Assembly: GCF_039523435.1 (NCBI RefSeq)
Contig: NZ_BAAAFH010000003.1
Span: forward strand, 1,054,001 to 1,118,000
Length of the DNA: 64,000 nt
From: Wandonia haliotis
Lineage (GTDB): Bacteria; Bacteroidota; Bacteroidia; Flavobacteriales_D; Crocinitomicaceae
Direction: 5' to 3'
Shown here: positions 45,901 to 50,608 of the stretch, piece after piece
How the letters are laid out: each line of letters opens with the position of its first letter
Position numbering within the stretch: the first letter of the stretch is position 1
Notes under the pieces: model-generated
The model's input: only the letters and a program-made list of their open reading frames with translations
Database searches by the model: none
What the model was told of the DNA's origin: nothing
Made by a program: the position numbers and the translations under genes

Positions 45901-46945
45901 TTGCGTAAATACAGAAACAGGGAGCGTTTTGGTGACAGTTCATGATTTACCGACAGTATTTGCAGGAAATGATATTGTTTCTTGTGCCGGAGAAACGGTT
46001 CTGCTGACAGCTTCCGGAGCAGTGACGTATGTGTGGGATAATGGTGTTTATGATGGAGTGCCGTTTATTCCATTAGACACCACAGTTTATACGGTAACAG
46101 GGACAGATCAGTACGGATGTCAAAATACAGATGACCTTACAGTATATGTGGTGCCGAACCCGGTAGTTACATTTGTTGCAGACACGCTGGAAGGATGCTC
46201 TCCTTTAACAGTTACGTTTACAAATCAATCGACAGGTAATCTGGATAACTGTCAATGGACATTTAGTGATGGTACAGTTGCAACAGGATGTTCATCGGTA
46301 ACTCATAATTTCACCCAGCCAGGATGTTATTCTGTCGCTTTGACAGCAACTACAATAGAAGGCTGTAGAACCAGTTATGCCGAACAGGATATGATTTGTG
46401 TCTACCCTGATCCGGTTGCTAATTTCTACACAGAACCATCAGGACAAATGACTACCGTATCTCCAACGTTACATATATTCAATACTTCGGTAGATGCAGA
46501 TAGCTACTATTGGAATTTTGGAAATGAATCGTTTTCGACAGAAACCTCTCCGACGGTTACCTATGCAGAACAACCGGGTGTATATGATATCACGTTATAT
46601 GCAATGAATAATGCAGGTTGTGTAGATAGTATAACGCGTCAGGTTCAGGTTGTTCAGGAGGTGATTTATTATGTGCCGAATGCTTTTACTCCGGATAATG
46701 ATGAGTTTAATGAAACATTTACTCCTGTGTTTTCTCAAGGGTTTGATCCTTATGACTATAATTTGTTGATCTTTAACCGTTGGGGAGAAGTTCTGTTTGA
46801 ATCAAACGATGCGGAATTTGGTTGGGACGGAACGTACGGAGGCCAGTTGGTTGAAGATGGAGTATATGTCTGGCGAATTTCATTTAAAAATGAGACGACA
46901 GATAGGAGAGAAGTGATCACAGGACACGTTACTTTAATCCGCTAA
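36950..46945 (+). CDS. giant Ig-repeat surface protein with type B T9SS sorting domain (CHU_C)
   Basis: A 3331-residue secreted protein (about 10 kb gene). A signal peptide (LSYLFLILFLFIF ... ITAQC) is followed by a beta-rich N-terminal domain (to about 265). Ten type I Ig-like repeats of about 70 residues (ICxGxSxTLTATGA ... TTTYTVTG ... GCxxTDxVTV) and 21 type II repeats of exactly 94 residues (ATISGTTEVCQNxxSPSVTF, APYTFTYTINGGA, VQDASSTTCSQ, NPLP) follow; each repeat has two conserved cysteines. Two PKD-like domains (about 3070-3235) and a type B sorting domain (VPNAFTPDNDEFNETF, LIFNRWGEVLFES, DGVYVWRI) end it. This resembles gliding/adhesion proteins such as SprB-like cargo; a role in adhesion or motility is inference. 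ATG at 36950 fits the signal peptide; ATG at 36932 is an alternative. Confidence 0.92.
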   Translation: MVKITTHRRHLSYLFLILFLFIFSTEKITAQCTVDATICTPGVSPAFGFTATGGAYAGGSFVNAGCNTGMAGNHSYGFITLHITESGPLNLLVNGNSNNGYIDVAIFNVPEGVAPCNAIQNAGNVIGCNYADFSGGCVQFGNAFGCNSDVPAPNVVAGQEIMIIVQNYSNPGSTSFTLELGPPPGAQTGPADATIAPVGPVCISSSSFQLNAASMGGNWSGPGVSATGIFNPAAAGPGTHTINYSIGSFPCNSSDQTTITVEPLPTTNAGSDVTICAGESVTLTATGASTFNWNNGLGGGASHSVSPGVTTTYTVTGGSAAGCVSTDQVTVNVNPLPTVGAGANVSICQGASTTLTATGANSYTWDNGLGAGASHTVSPGATTTYTVTGTTNGCQNTSSVTVSVTPLNVTSSADVTICQGQSTTISAAGATNYSWDNGVGAGASHTVSPATTTTYTVTGSSGGCSNTSSTTVNVTPLPVVSAGSDQAICVGDAATITATGATNYNWDNGLGAGASHSVSPGSTTTYTVTGSSSGCTNTDQIQVVVNPNPIVNAGTDQVICAGESVTLSATGSADNFSWNNGVVDGVAFTPTTTTTYTLTGTNATGCAETDQVTVTVNPLPVVDGGIDQAVCEGSTVTLTATGNATGYTWDNSVTNGVAFTPGVGTVTYTVTGTSAAGCTNTDQVDVTVYANPVVDAGSDFSVCIGTPVTLTGSGANTYSWTNGVTDGVTFTPGGTATYTVTGTDNNGCQDTDAITVIVLPDAPIDAGADQVICEGESTTITATGGVTYTWDNGLGVGASHTISPATTTTYTVNGEDANGCTGSDQVTVTVNPLPTATINGTTDVCQNDVFPSVTFTGANGTAPYTFTYTINGGATQTVVSTGNSATVSAPTGSSGTFTYELVSVQDASSTTCAQNQTGTAIILVNPLPTATIAGTTVVCQNDASPSVTFTGANGTAPYTFTYTINGGATQTVVSTGNSATVSAPTGSAGTFTYELVSVQDASSTTCIQNQTGTATIQIDPLPTATIAGTTVVCQNDASPSVTFTGANGTAPYTFTYTINGGAAQTVISTGNTAMVSIPTGTVGTYTIELVNVEDASASVCQQTQTGTVTVVVNPLPTAILSGDTEICQNSASPSVTFTGANGTAPYTFTYTINGGANQTVTSVGNTVTVSVPTGSAGTFVYDLISVQDASSTTCSQAQTGTATIVVNPLPTATITGTTDVCQDGTSPSVTFTGANGTAPYTFTYNINGGASQTVVSTGNTATVSVPTGAAGTFNYNLLSVQDASSTACVQSQAGTVTVIVNPLPTAIISGATEVCENDAPPSVTFTGANGTAPYTFTYSISGGAAQTVTSTGNSAIVSVPTGSAGSFTYELISVEDASSTLCSQPQTGGVTITVNPLPTATIMGTTEVCQNGTSPVITFTGANGTAPYTFSYTINNGAVQTVTSTGNSATVSVPTGVAGTFVYELVNVEDASSTSCSQSQSDLVTVLVNPLPTATITGTTEVCQNDASPSVTFTGANGTAPYTFTYTINGGAAQTVVSVGNTAQVIVPTGTVGNFIFDLVAVQDASLTTCSQAQSGSATISVNPLPTATISGTTEICQNATSPSVTFTGADGTAPYTFTYTINGGASQTVTSVGNNATVTVSTLVPGTYTYDLISVEDASSTTCSQLQTGSVNIIVNPLPTATIFGTTSICVGDPDADITISGSNGTAPYTFTYTINGGSNQTITSTGDDAIVTIPSSVAGTFNVNLVSVEDASSTTCFQSETGTATVTVNSNPVPVITGADEYCEGYSAGLNAGSGYIAYNWSTGASSQTITATEADNPITVTVTSPEGCIGTSAPFTVTENLDIVTNYSFQICQGESMVIHGLPQTTSGTYSQTFVSATGCDSIANVTLVVNPLPAVFAGTDYSICTGASTTLNGSGAVTYVWDNSVTNGVSFTPGTTQTYTVTGTDANGCVNTDNVVVTLDPLPTATVSGTTIVCQNDASPDITFTGAGATAPYTFTYTVNGGTVQTVTSTGDIATVSVPTGTVGTFTYNLIRVEESGSNTCSQGQTGTETVTVNPLPTATISGNAEVCQDGVAPVITLTGANGVAPYTFTYTINGGTPQTVVSSGNQATLSVPTSTAGTYVYDLVSVQDSSPTNCSQTQSGTVSIQVNPLPLATIDGDAIVCRNGAAPTVTFTGSNGTAPYTFSYTINGGAIQTVVSTGSTANISAPTGVVGTFVYDLISVQDASSTTCSQSQSGSVTIQVNPLPTATVTGTTEVCQNSTSPNVTFTGANGTAPYTFTYTINGGANQSVTSTGNSVTVSVPTGTVGTFNYNLISVQDASSTACIQNQSGVASVLVNPLPTATISGDAEVCQSGTSPTVTFVGSNSTAPYTFTYRINGGASQTVTSVGNTATVSVPTGIVGTYTYELISVQDASSTTCSQNQSGSVTIIVNPLPTATISGTTIVCQNEASPDITFTGANGTAPYTFTYTINGGTVQTVTSTGNTAIVSVPTGTVGTFNYSLISVQDASSTACIQNQSGNASVTVNPLPTAIVSGTTEVCQNATQPVVTFTGANGTAPYTFRYTINGGAVVNVTSTGNSATVSAPTGTVGTFVYELVGVQDASATACYQNQSGSTTITVNPLPTATIAGTTVVCQNDTEPQVTFIGANGTAPYTFTYTINGGAAQTVVSTGNIATVDVPTGTVGTLTYSLVSVQDASSTACIQNQSGTVSITVNPLPTATISGTTDVCQNGTSPMITFSGNNGTAPYTFTYSINGGTNQIVVSTGNSATVSVPTGVVGSFSYELISVQDGSSTTCSQSQSGTSVVTVHPLPTATINGDTEVCQNAAEPIITFTGAGGTAPYTFTYSINGGPGQTVVSSGTTATVSVPTTVYGTFTYSLLSVSDAGVVSCEQTQNGSATVIVNRLPEATISGNADLCINGAASQVTFTGVNGTAPYTFTYTINGGANQTIVSTGNTVSITVPTNAIGAYQYELVGVQDASTTACVNTETGSVLVTVHDLPTVFAGNDIVSCAGETVLLTASGAVTYVWDNGVYDGVPFIPLDTTVYTVTGTDQYGCQNTDDLTVYVVPNPVVTFVADTLEGCSPLTVTFTNQSTGNLDNCQWTFSDGTVATGCSSVTHNFTQPGCYSVALTATTIEGCRTSYAEQDMICVYPDPVANFYTEPSGQMTTVSPTLHIFNTSVDADSYYWNFGNESFSTETSPTVTYAEQPGVYDITLYAMNNAGCVDSITRQVQVVQEVIYYVPNAFTPDNDEFNETFTPVFSQGFDPYDYNLLIFNRWGEVLFESNDAEFGWDGTYGGQLVEDGVYVWRISFKNETTDRREVITGHVTLIR
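37745..39451 (+). repeat. type I Ig-like repeat array, copies 1-8
   Basis: Eight divergent tandem repeats of about 70-72 codons, each with an ICxG cysteine early and a GCxNTD cysteine late. Copies 2-4 and 8 share the WDNGLGxGASH variant; copies 5-7 share xNGVxxGVxFTP. Confidence 0.88.
39452..42271 (+). repeat. type II repeat array 1, ten copies of 282 bp
   Basis: Ten tandem repeats, each exactly 94 codons: copies begin at 39452, 39734, 40016, 40298 and so on to 42271 with no indel. Each opens after NPLP, with TATI(x)GTTxVCQN. Copies 1-3 share long nucleotide identities. Confidence 0.92.
42272..42640 (+). other. non-repetitive linker inside the giant protein
   Basis: About 123 codons between the two type II arrays, with four cysteines (ADEYCEGYSAG, SPEGCIGT, SFQICQGES, SATGCDSIANV). 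It reads as two small Ig-like modules of other types. Confidence 0.7.
42641..42850 (+). repeat. type I repeat, copy 9
   Basis: A 70-codon type I repeat that opens the second type II array (VFAGTDYSICTG ... GAVTYVWDN). It is closer to copy 10 than to the first array. Confidence 0.85.
42851..45952 (+). repeat. type II repeat array 2, eleven copies of 282 bp
   Basis: Eleven tandem copies with exact 94-codon length: 11 x 282 bp from 42851 ends precisely at the last NPLP-like junction (45952). The last copies (20, 21) are the most divergent. Confidence 0.92.
45953..46162 (+). repeat. type I repeat, copy 10
   Basis: A 70-codon type I repeat (VFAGNDIVSCAGE ... GAVTYVWDN ... GCQNTDDL) that closes the repeat region and leads into the PKD-like domains. 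Confidence 0.82.
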
Positions 46946-46973
46946 CTTCAGAGTTTAAAGAATCAAGATAGAG

Positions 46974-47004
46974 TAGGTGGTGCATAGTGCCACCTATTTT
47001 TTTT
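46974..47004 (+). terminator. terminator after the giant T9SS gene
   Basis: A 7-bp stem (46974-46980 with 46990-46996), 9-base loop, then eight T residues. Confidence 0.82.
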
Positions 47005-47088
47005 ATTAGGTTTAGTATGTTGTTATTCAATAGAGTCAGTAGTATGTAACTTTTAATTAATTAAGTGTTATTTGAGAAAATACAAACT

Positions 47089-47943
47089 ATGAATTTAAAA
47101 CTATTTACCTGTTCATTTTTTAGTCTGATTTTCCTTTCATCGGCAATAAAGTTGCCGAAGACATTGCGAGAGGAGTATAAATTGATTCCGGGTGGTTTGG
47201 CAAAAGTTGATTCAGATACGCTGTCTCTACAGACATACTATATCAAGACGTATGAAGTTTCTAACCGCGAATATAATCAGTTTTTGAGGGAACTAGAGGA
47301 AAATGGAACTGAAGAAGAACGGAGACAAGCGAGGATCAGAAATGAGAATTGGAATTCAGAATTCGAAAATATGAACCTGAAAACATTTTCGGAGTTGTAT
47401 CACACACATTCTGCTTTTGCTGATTATCCGGTGGTGAATATTACGTTTGAAGGAGCAAAACTCTATTGTAAATGGGTTGAAAAAAAGATCAACGAGGAGC
47501 TTAAGAAAGCGGGTGTACGGGTAAAGGTAAGGTTGCCCGAACGGGCAGAGCTGATTCGTGCCGGAGCAGGTGATGATTTATGGAGTTCGTATGCATGGAA
47601 GGGGGCGTATATGCGTAACGCAAAAGGAAATTTTCTTTGTAATTTCACCTGTATTCCTCAGTCATTTGTTACACGAGATGAAGAAGGAAGTCTTACAGTT
47701 GTAGAAGGGAACAAGTTTTCTGAAGAAAAAGAAACGTACTTGATAGCACATAAAAAGAGTTACTGGCCTTCTGAGTTTGGTGTCTATAACCTGAATGGAA
47801 ATGTTTCGGAAATGACAGCACGAGAAGGAGAGGCTGTAGGTGGTTCCTGGAGTGATTTGGGGTATGATGTTCGTTTACAAAGTTTATCTTCATATCAGGA
47901 AACTTCTTGTAAAGTTGGTTTTAGAGTAGTTTTTTCAATATAG
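47089..47943 (+). CDS. FGE-sulfatase/GldK-like domain protein
   Basis: A 284-residue protein with an N-terminal signal (LFTCSFFSLIFLSSA). Its body resembles the FGE-sulfatase (SUMF1) fold: YKLIPGGLAKVDSDTLSLQTYYIKTYEVSNREYNQFL at the start, YPVVNITFEGAKLYCKWVEKK, RLPERAELIRAG, YNLNGNVSEMTAREGEAVGGSWSD and VGFRVVFS at the end. True formylglycine enzymes need two active-site cysteines that are not seen in the expected place, so it is more likely a structural member like GldK/GldJ of gliding/T9SS machinery. A cysteine in the signal (TCSF) might allow lipidation, but GldK-like lipobox evidence is weak. ATG at 47089 was preferred over GTG at 47065. Confidence 0.75.
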   Translation: MNLKLFTCSFFSLIFLSSAIKLPKTLREEYKLIPGGLAKVDSDTLSLQTYYIKTYEVSNREYNQFLRELEENGTEEERRQARIRNENWNSEFENMNLKTFSELYHTHSAFADYPVVNITFEGAKLYCKWVEKKINEELKKAGVRVKVRLPERAELIRAGAGDDLWSSYAWKGAYMRNAKGNFLCNFTCIPQSFVTRDEEGSLTVVEGNKFSEEKETYLIAHKKSYWPSEFGVYNLNGNVSEMTAREGEAVGGSWSDLGYDVRLQSLSSYQETSCKVGFRVVFSI

Positions 47944-47969
47944 TCATAGATAACACATTGATTTGTAAA

Positions 47970-48377
47970 ATGACTAAAACTAGTCGTAATCGTTTGCGAA
48001 GGTACAGTGAGCATTATCTTTTCTACACGGTAGCAGGGGGGATACTATGGTCTGTTCTAAACTACTTATTGCTTTTTGAGCAATTGAATAAACATATGTG
48101 GTTTATCGTAACTGCGTTGGTACTTTTTATTGTGATATGTACAATACTTTTGGTTCATTTGGTGATTTATTATCCGTTCAAGAATGTACACGTCCGGTTT
48201 TTAATGCCATGTATACTTTTTATGATTCCTGTTTGTATTAGTATCATTTACGAAGAGTTTTTACTGCTTAGGTTTTTTGCTTTCTTTCCAGGGTTATATT
48301 TAATTTTGGGCGTTTATCACAGTAAGGATTACAGACGACTGCAATATGCAGAACAAAAAAGACATTTTGAAAAATAG
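47970..48377 (+). CDS. small multi-span membrane protein of unknown function
   Basis: A 135-residue protein with four hydrophobic segments (about 20-38, 46-68, 78-98 and 100-115) and a basic/charged C-terminal tail (HSKDYRRLQYAEQKRHFEK). I do not recognise the family. It starts 26 bp after the FGE-like gene and may be co-transcribed. TTG at 47958 is another in-frame start; ATG at 47970 is preferred. Confidence 0.55.
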   Translation: MTKTSRNRLRRYSEHYLFYTVAGGILWSVLNYLLLFEQLNKHMWFIVTALVLFIVICTILLVHLVIYYPFKNVHVRFLMPCILFMIPVCISIIYEEFLLLRFFAFFPGLYLILGVYHSKDYRRLQYAEQKRHFEK

Positions 48378-48502
48378 TCAAATAGGAAAGAAAGCTATAT
48401 TTCAAAATTGATTCCGGGGGATATTTCTATTCGAAGTGTGACAGGTACTCATATTCTGATGAATAATCCGTATCTTGCGCCGCATTTATAATACAACGTA
48501 TC

Positions 48503-49063
48503 ATGGAAAAAGAACTGGCAGCGCGTAGTGGAAATGTGTGTGAACTTTGTGGAGCAACAGAAGGACTGAAAGTATTTGTTGTTGAGCCGAAACCGGGAAG
48601 TAGTCCGGATGAATGTATACATGTTTGTACAACTTGTTTTAGCCAGTTATCAGATGAAGAAGAGATTGAGGCCAATCATTGGCGTTGTTTAAATGACAGT
48701 ATGTGGAACGAAACTCCGGTAGTGAAAGTTGTTGCCTGGAGGATGTTGAACAAACTTAAGTCAGAAGGATGGCCGAATGATCTTCTTGATATGTTCTACA
48801 TGGATGAAGAAACCGAAAAGTGGGCTAAATCAGGAGTCGATGCTGAAAATACGCCTAAACATGTGGATAGTAACGGCGCTGAGTTATTTGCCGGAGATTC
48901 GGTTGTTCTGATTAAAGACCTGAAAGTCAAAGGAGCTAATTTCACGGCAAAAAGAGGAACCGCGGTTCGTAATATTACACTTGTTCATGATAACCCTGAA
49001 CAAATTGAAGGAAAAGTAGAAGGACAACGTATTGTAATCCTTACGCAGTACGTGAAGAAATAA
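48503..49063 (+). CDS. PhnA-domain zinc-ribbon protein (YjdM-like)
   Basis: A 186-residue cytoplasmic protein with an N-terminal zinc ribbon (CELC at C13/C16 and CTTC at C42/C45) and a C-terminal PhnA beta domain (GAELFAGDSVVLIKDLKVKGANF, KRGTAVRNI, VEGQRIVILTQYVKK). The family was once linked to alkylphosphonate use, but members occur without phosphonate genes and the function is unclear; no phosphonate genes are near here. It stands alone between other units. Confidence 0.88.
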   Translation: MEKELAARSGNVCELCGATEGLKVFVVEPKPGSSPDECIHVCTTCFSQLSDEEEIEANHWRCLNDSMWNETPVVKVVAWRMLNKLKSEGWPNDLLDMFYMDEETEKWAKSGVDAENTPKHVDSNGAELFAGDSVVLIKDLKVKGANFTAKRGTAVRNITLVHDNPEQIEGKVEGQRIVILTQYVKK

Positions 49064-49070
49064 GCATCAG

Positions 49071-49238
49071 TTATTTCCCGAAAAAGAATTGTGTGAGCAT
49101 TACACCAAGGGCGTAAAATACGACAATGCTCATATATAGAAGCCCGTATGATCGATAGCCTTGCTTGCGAAAGTATATGTAATTTCCTAACCCGAAGAGG
49201 ATGGCAAACGGAATGGGATAGACAAGTATCTCAAACAT
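49071..49238 (-). CDS. 55-residue small membrane protein, last gene of an envelope operon
   Basis: An ATG at 49238 opens a 55-codon frame: MFEILVYPIPFAILFGLGNY, a short basic loop (FRKQGYRSYG), then a second hydrophobic segment (LLYMSIVVFYALGVMLTQFFF) and GK at the end. Two membrane helices with a basic turn fit a real small inner-membrane protein. The start is 3 bp after the stop of the DUF1569-like gene and the stop is 7 bp from the stop of the convergent PhnA gene, so it fills its gap exactly. Function unknown. Confidence 0.65.
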   Translation of the reverse strand: MFEILVYPIPFAILFGLGNYIYFRKQGYRSYGLLYMSIVVFYALGVMLTQFFFGK

Positions 49239-49241
49239 ATT

Positions 49242-49715
49242 TTACGCTACTTCTTCTTCGCTAATTGGAATTCCAAACTGCGTCAGGTGATGGGTGATGT
49301 GTTTGGATTGAAGACGCTGCCACTGATCAAAAGTTAACTCTCCGAAATAGGGGTGTAAGTGCTTTGCAGTAGGATTCTCTTCATAATAATCCAGATAGTC
49401 GACCCACTCCATGGTAAATTCATCGATTGCCAACTCCAGTTCTTCATGTCGGAGCGTAATCTCTTTGGGTACAAATGCAGCTTTAAACTCTTTCGGAAAA
49501 GGATGTTCACTATCCAGAAACCCCTGGGCTTTTTCAATCTGATCTTCTTTGATTTCCAGAGGGATTATCAGTTTCCCGTAAGACATTTTGACGCCATCCG
49601 TTAGGTGTTCTACCATTTCCTGAGCAGACATTGTTCCCCACAAAGGCTGAGCATCTGATTTAAGCTGATCAAGATGATGTAAGATTGTTACAAGATCTGG
49701 TGTTATATAGTTCAT
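49242..49715 (-). CDS. DUF1569/DinB-superfamily-like protein
   Basis: A 157-residue alpha-helical protein: HHLDQLKSDAQPLWGTMSAQEMVEHLTDGVKMS at the N-terminus and SKHITHHLTQFGI near the C-terminus carry the His residues typical of the DinB/YfiT metal-binding bundle. WGTMSAQEMVEHL is characteristic of DUF1569. It is usually thought to be a metal-dependent thiol transferase or thiol-binding relative; the substrate is unknown. The ATG at 49715 follows the stop of the lipid-kinase gene by one base, so translation is probably coupled. An in-frame ATG at 49724 and longer frames are less likely. Confidence 0.7.
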   Translation of the reverse strand: MNYITPDLVTILHHLDQLKSDAQPLWGTMSAQEMVEHLTDGVKMSYGKLIIPLEIKEDQIEKAQGFLDSEHPFPKEFKAAFVPKEITLRHEELELAIDEFTMEWVDYLDYYEENPTAKHLHPYFGELTFDQWQRLQSKHITHHLTQFGIPISEEEVA

Positions 49716-49716
49716 A

Positions 49717-50604
49717 TTAAGCATAATTTTCTCCGACAACAATTTGTAAAGCTTTAGGTTGTACACGGATTTTTATAGGATTAGAAAGTGATACGGGTTC
49801 TCCATCTGCATGGAACCGGCTTGATTTGGTCGAAATCTTTGCTTCTTCAAACCGGAATGTCTGAACCAACCTCGATGTATGCGCTTTTCCTTTAAAAAAA
49901 TCACGAAGAATAAACGGAACCTGAAAAAGGTTAGGTTTACGTAGTAAAATTAATTCAAACTTCCCGTCCTGAGCATCTGCAAAGGGAGAAATACGGAAAC
50001 TATTTCCAAATTCGGAGATATTTGCAATACTGGCCATAAAAGCCTTTTGCCGGATAACTCTTCCATTGCCAAATTCAATTTCAAATTCCTGTTGTCCATA
50101 CCTGAAATATTCCTTCAGTACTAGCAGAATATATCCGCGAATCCCTCGCTTTTTTCGTTTGACAAACTTTCCCGAAATATGTCCGTCAAATCCAAATCCG
50201 GCAACTCCGAGAAAATACTTGTGGTTCAACATTCCAACGTCAACCTGACGAATTTTCATTTGATTAAGTGTAAGGATTGCCTGTTTTATTCGTACGGGAA
50301 TATCAAAATGTCTGGCGTATCCGTTTCCGGAACCGGTGGGTATGACAGCCAGGATGGTATCGGCATTTATCAATGCCATTCCTATATTGTGTACAGATCC
50401 GTCACCACCAACAGCACAGACAACATCGTATCCATCGTGCACAGCTTCTTTTGCCAGTTTATAACCGTGTCCACTGTATTTTGTAAACTTGATCTCAGCA
50501 TCAAATTTTACGTCATCCAGGTAGGATGATATAAGCTCAGGAATATTATGTTTCCTGCTTACCCCCGATTTGGGGTTGATAATGAAGAGAACACGCTTTT
50601 TCAT
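49717..50604 (-). CDS. diacylglycerol/lipid kinase family protein (YegS/DagK-like)
   Basis: A 295-residue member of the DAGK catalytic family: RVLFIINPKSGVSRKHNI (phosphate/substrate loop), CAVGGDGSVHNIGMALI (the GGDG motif), AVIPTGSGNGYARHFDIP, and C-terminal AQDGKFELILL and HADGEP. These soluble enzymes phosphorylate diacylglycerol or other lipids, salvaging head-group turnover products. Its position 4 bp after an LtaS-like transferase gene makes biochemical sense, since such transferases release diacylglycerol from phospholipids. The actual lipid is not known. Confidence 0.88.
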   Translation of the reverse strand: MKKRVLFIINPKSGVSRKHNIPELISSYLDDVKFDAEIKFTKYSGHGYKLAKEAVHDGYDVVCAVGGDGSVHNIGMALINADTILAVIPTGSGNGYARHFDIPVRIKQAILTLNQMKIRQVDVGMLNHKYFLGVAGFGFDGHISGKFVKRKKRGIRGYILLVLKEYFRYGQQEFEIEFGNGRVIRQKAFMASIANISEFGNSFRISPFADAQDGKFELILLRKPNLFQVPFILRDFFKGKAHTSRLVQTFRFEEAKISTKSSRFHADGEPVSLSNPIKIRVQPKALQIVVGENYA

Positions 50605-50608
50605 TCGT

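Noticed and set aside
39452..45952. CRISPR or direct-repeat array
   Set aside because: Units are 282 bp, entirely coding and in frame, with no unique spacers.
36932..46945. An upstream start (TTG at 36911 or ATG at 36932) for the giant gene
   Set aside because: It would overlap the small upstream gene, and the signal peptide begins at 36950; kept only as an alternative.
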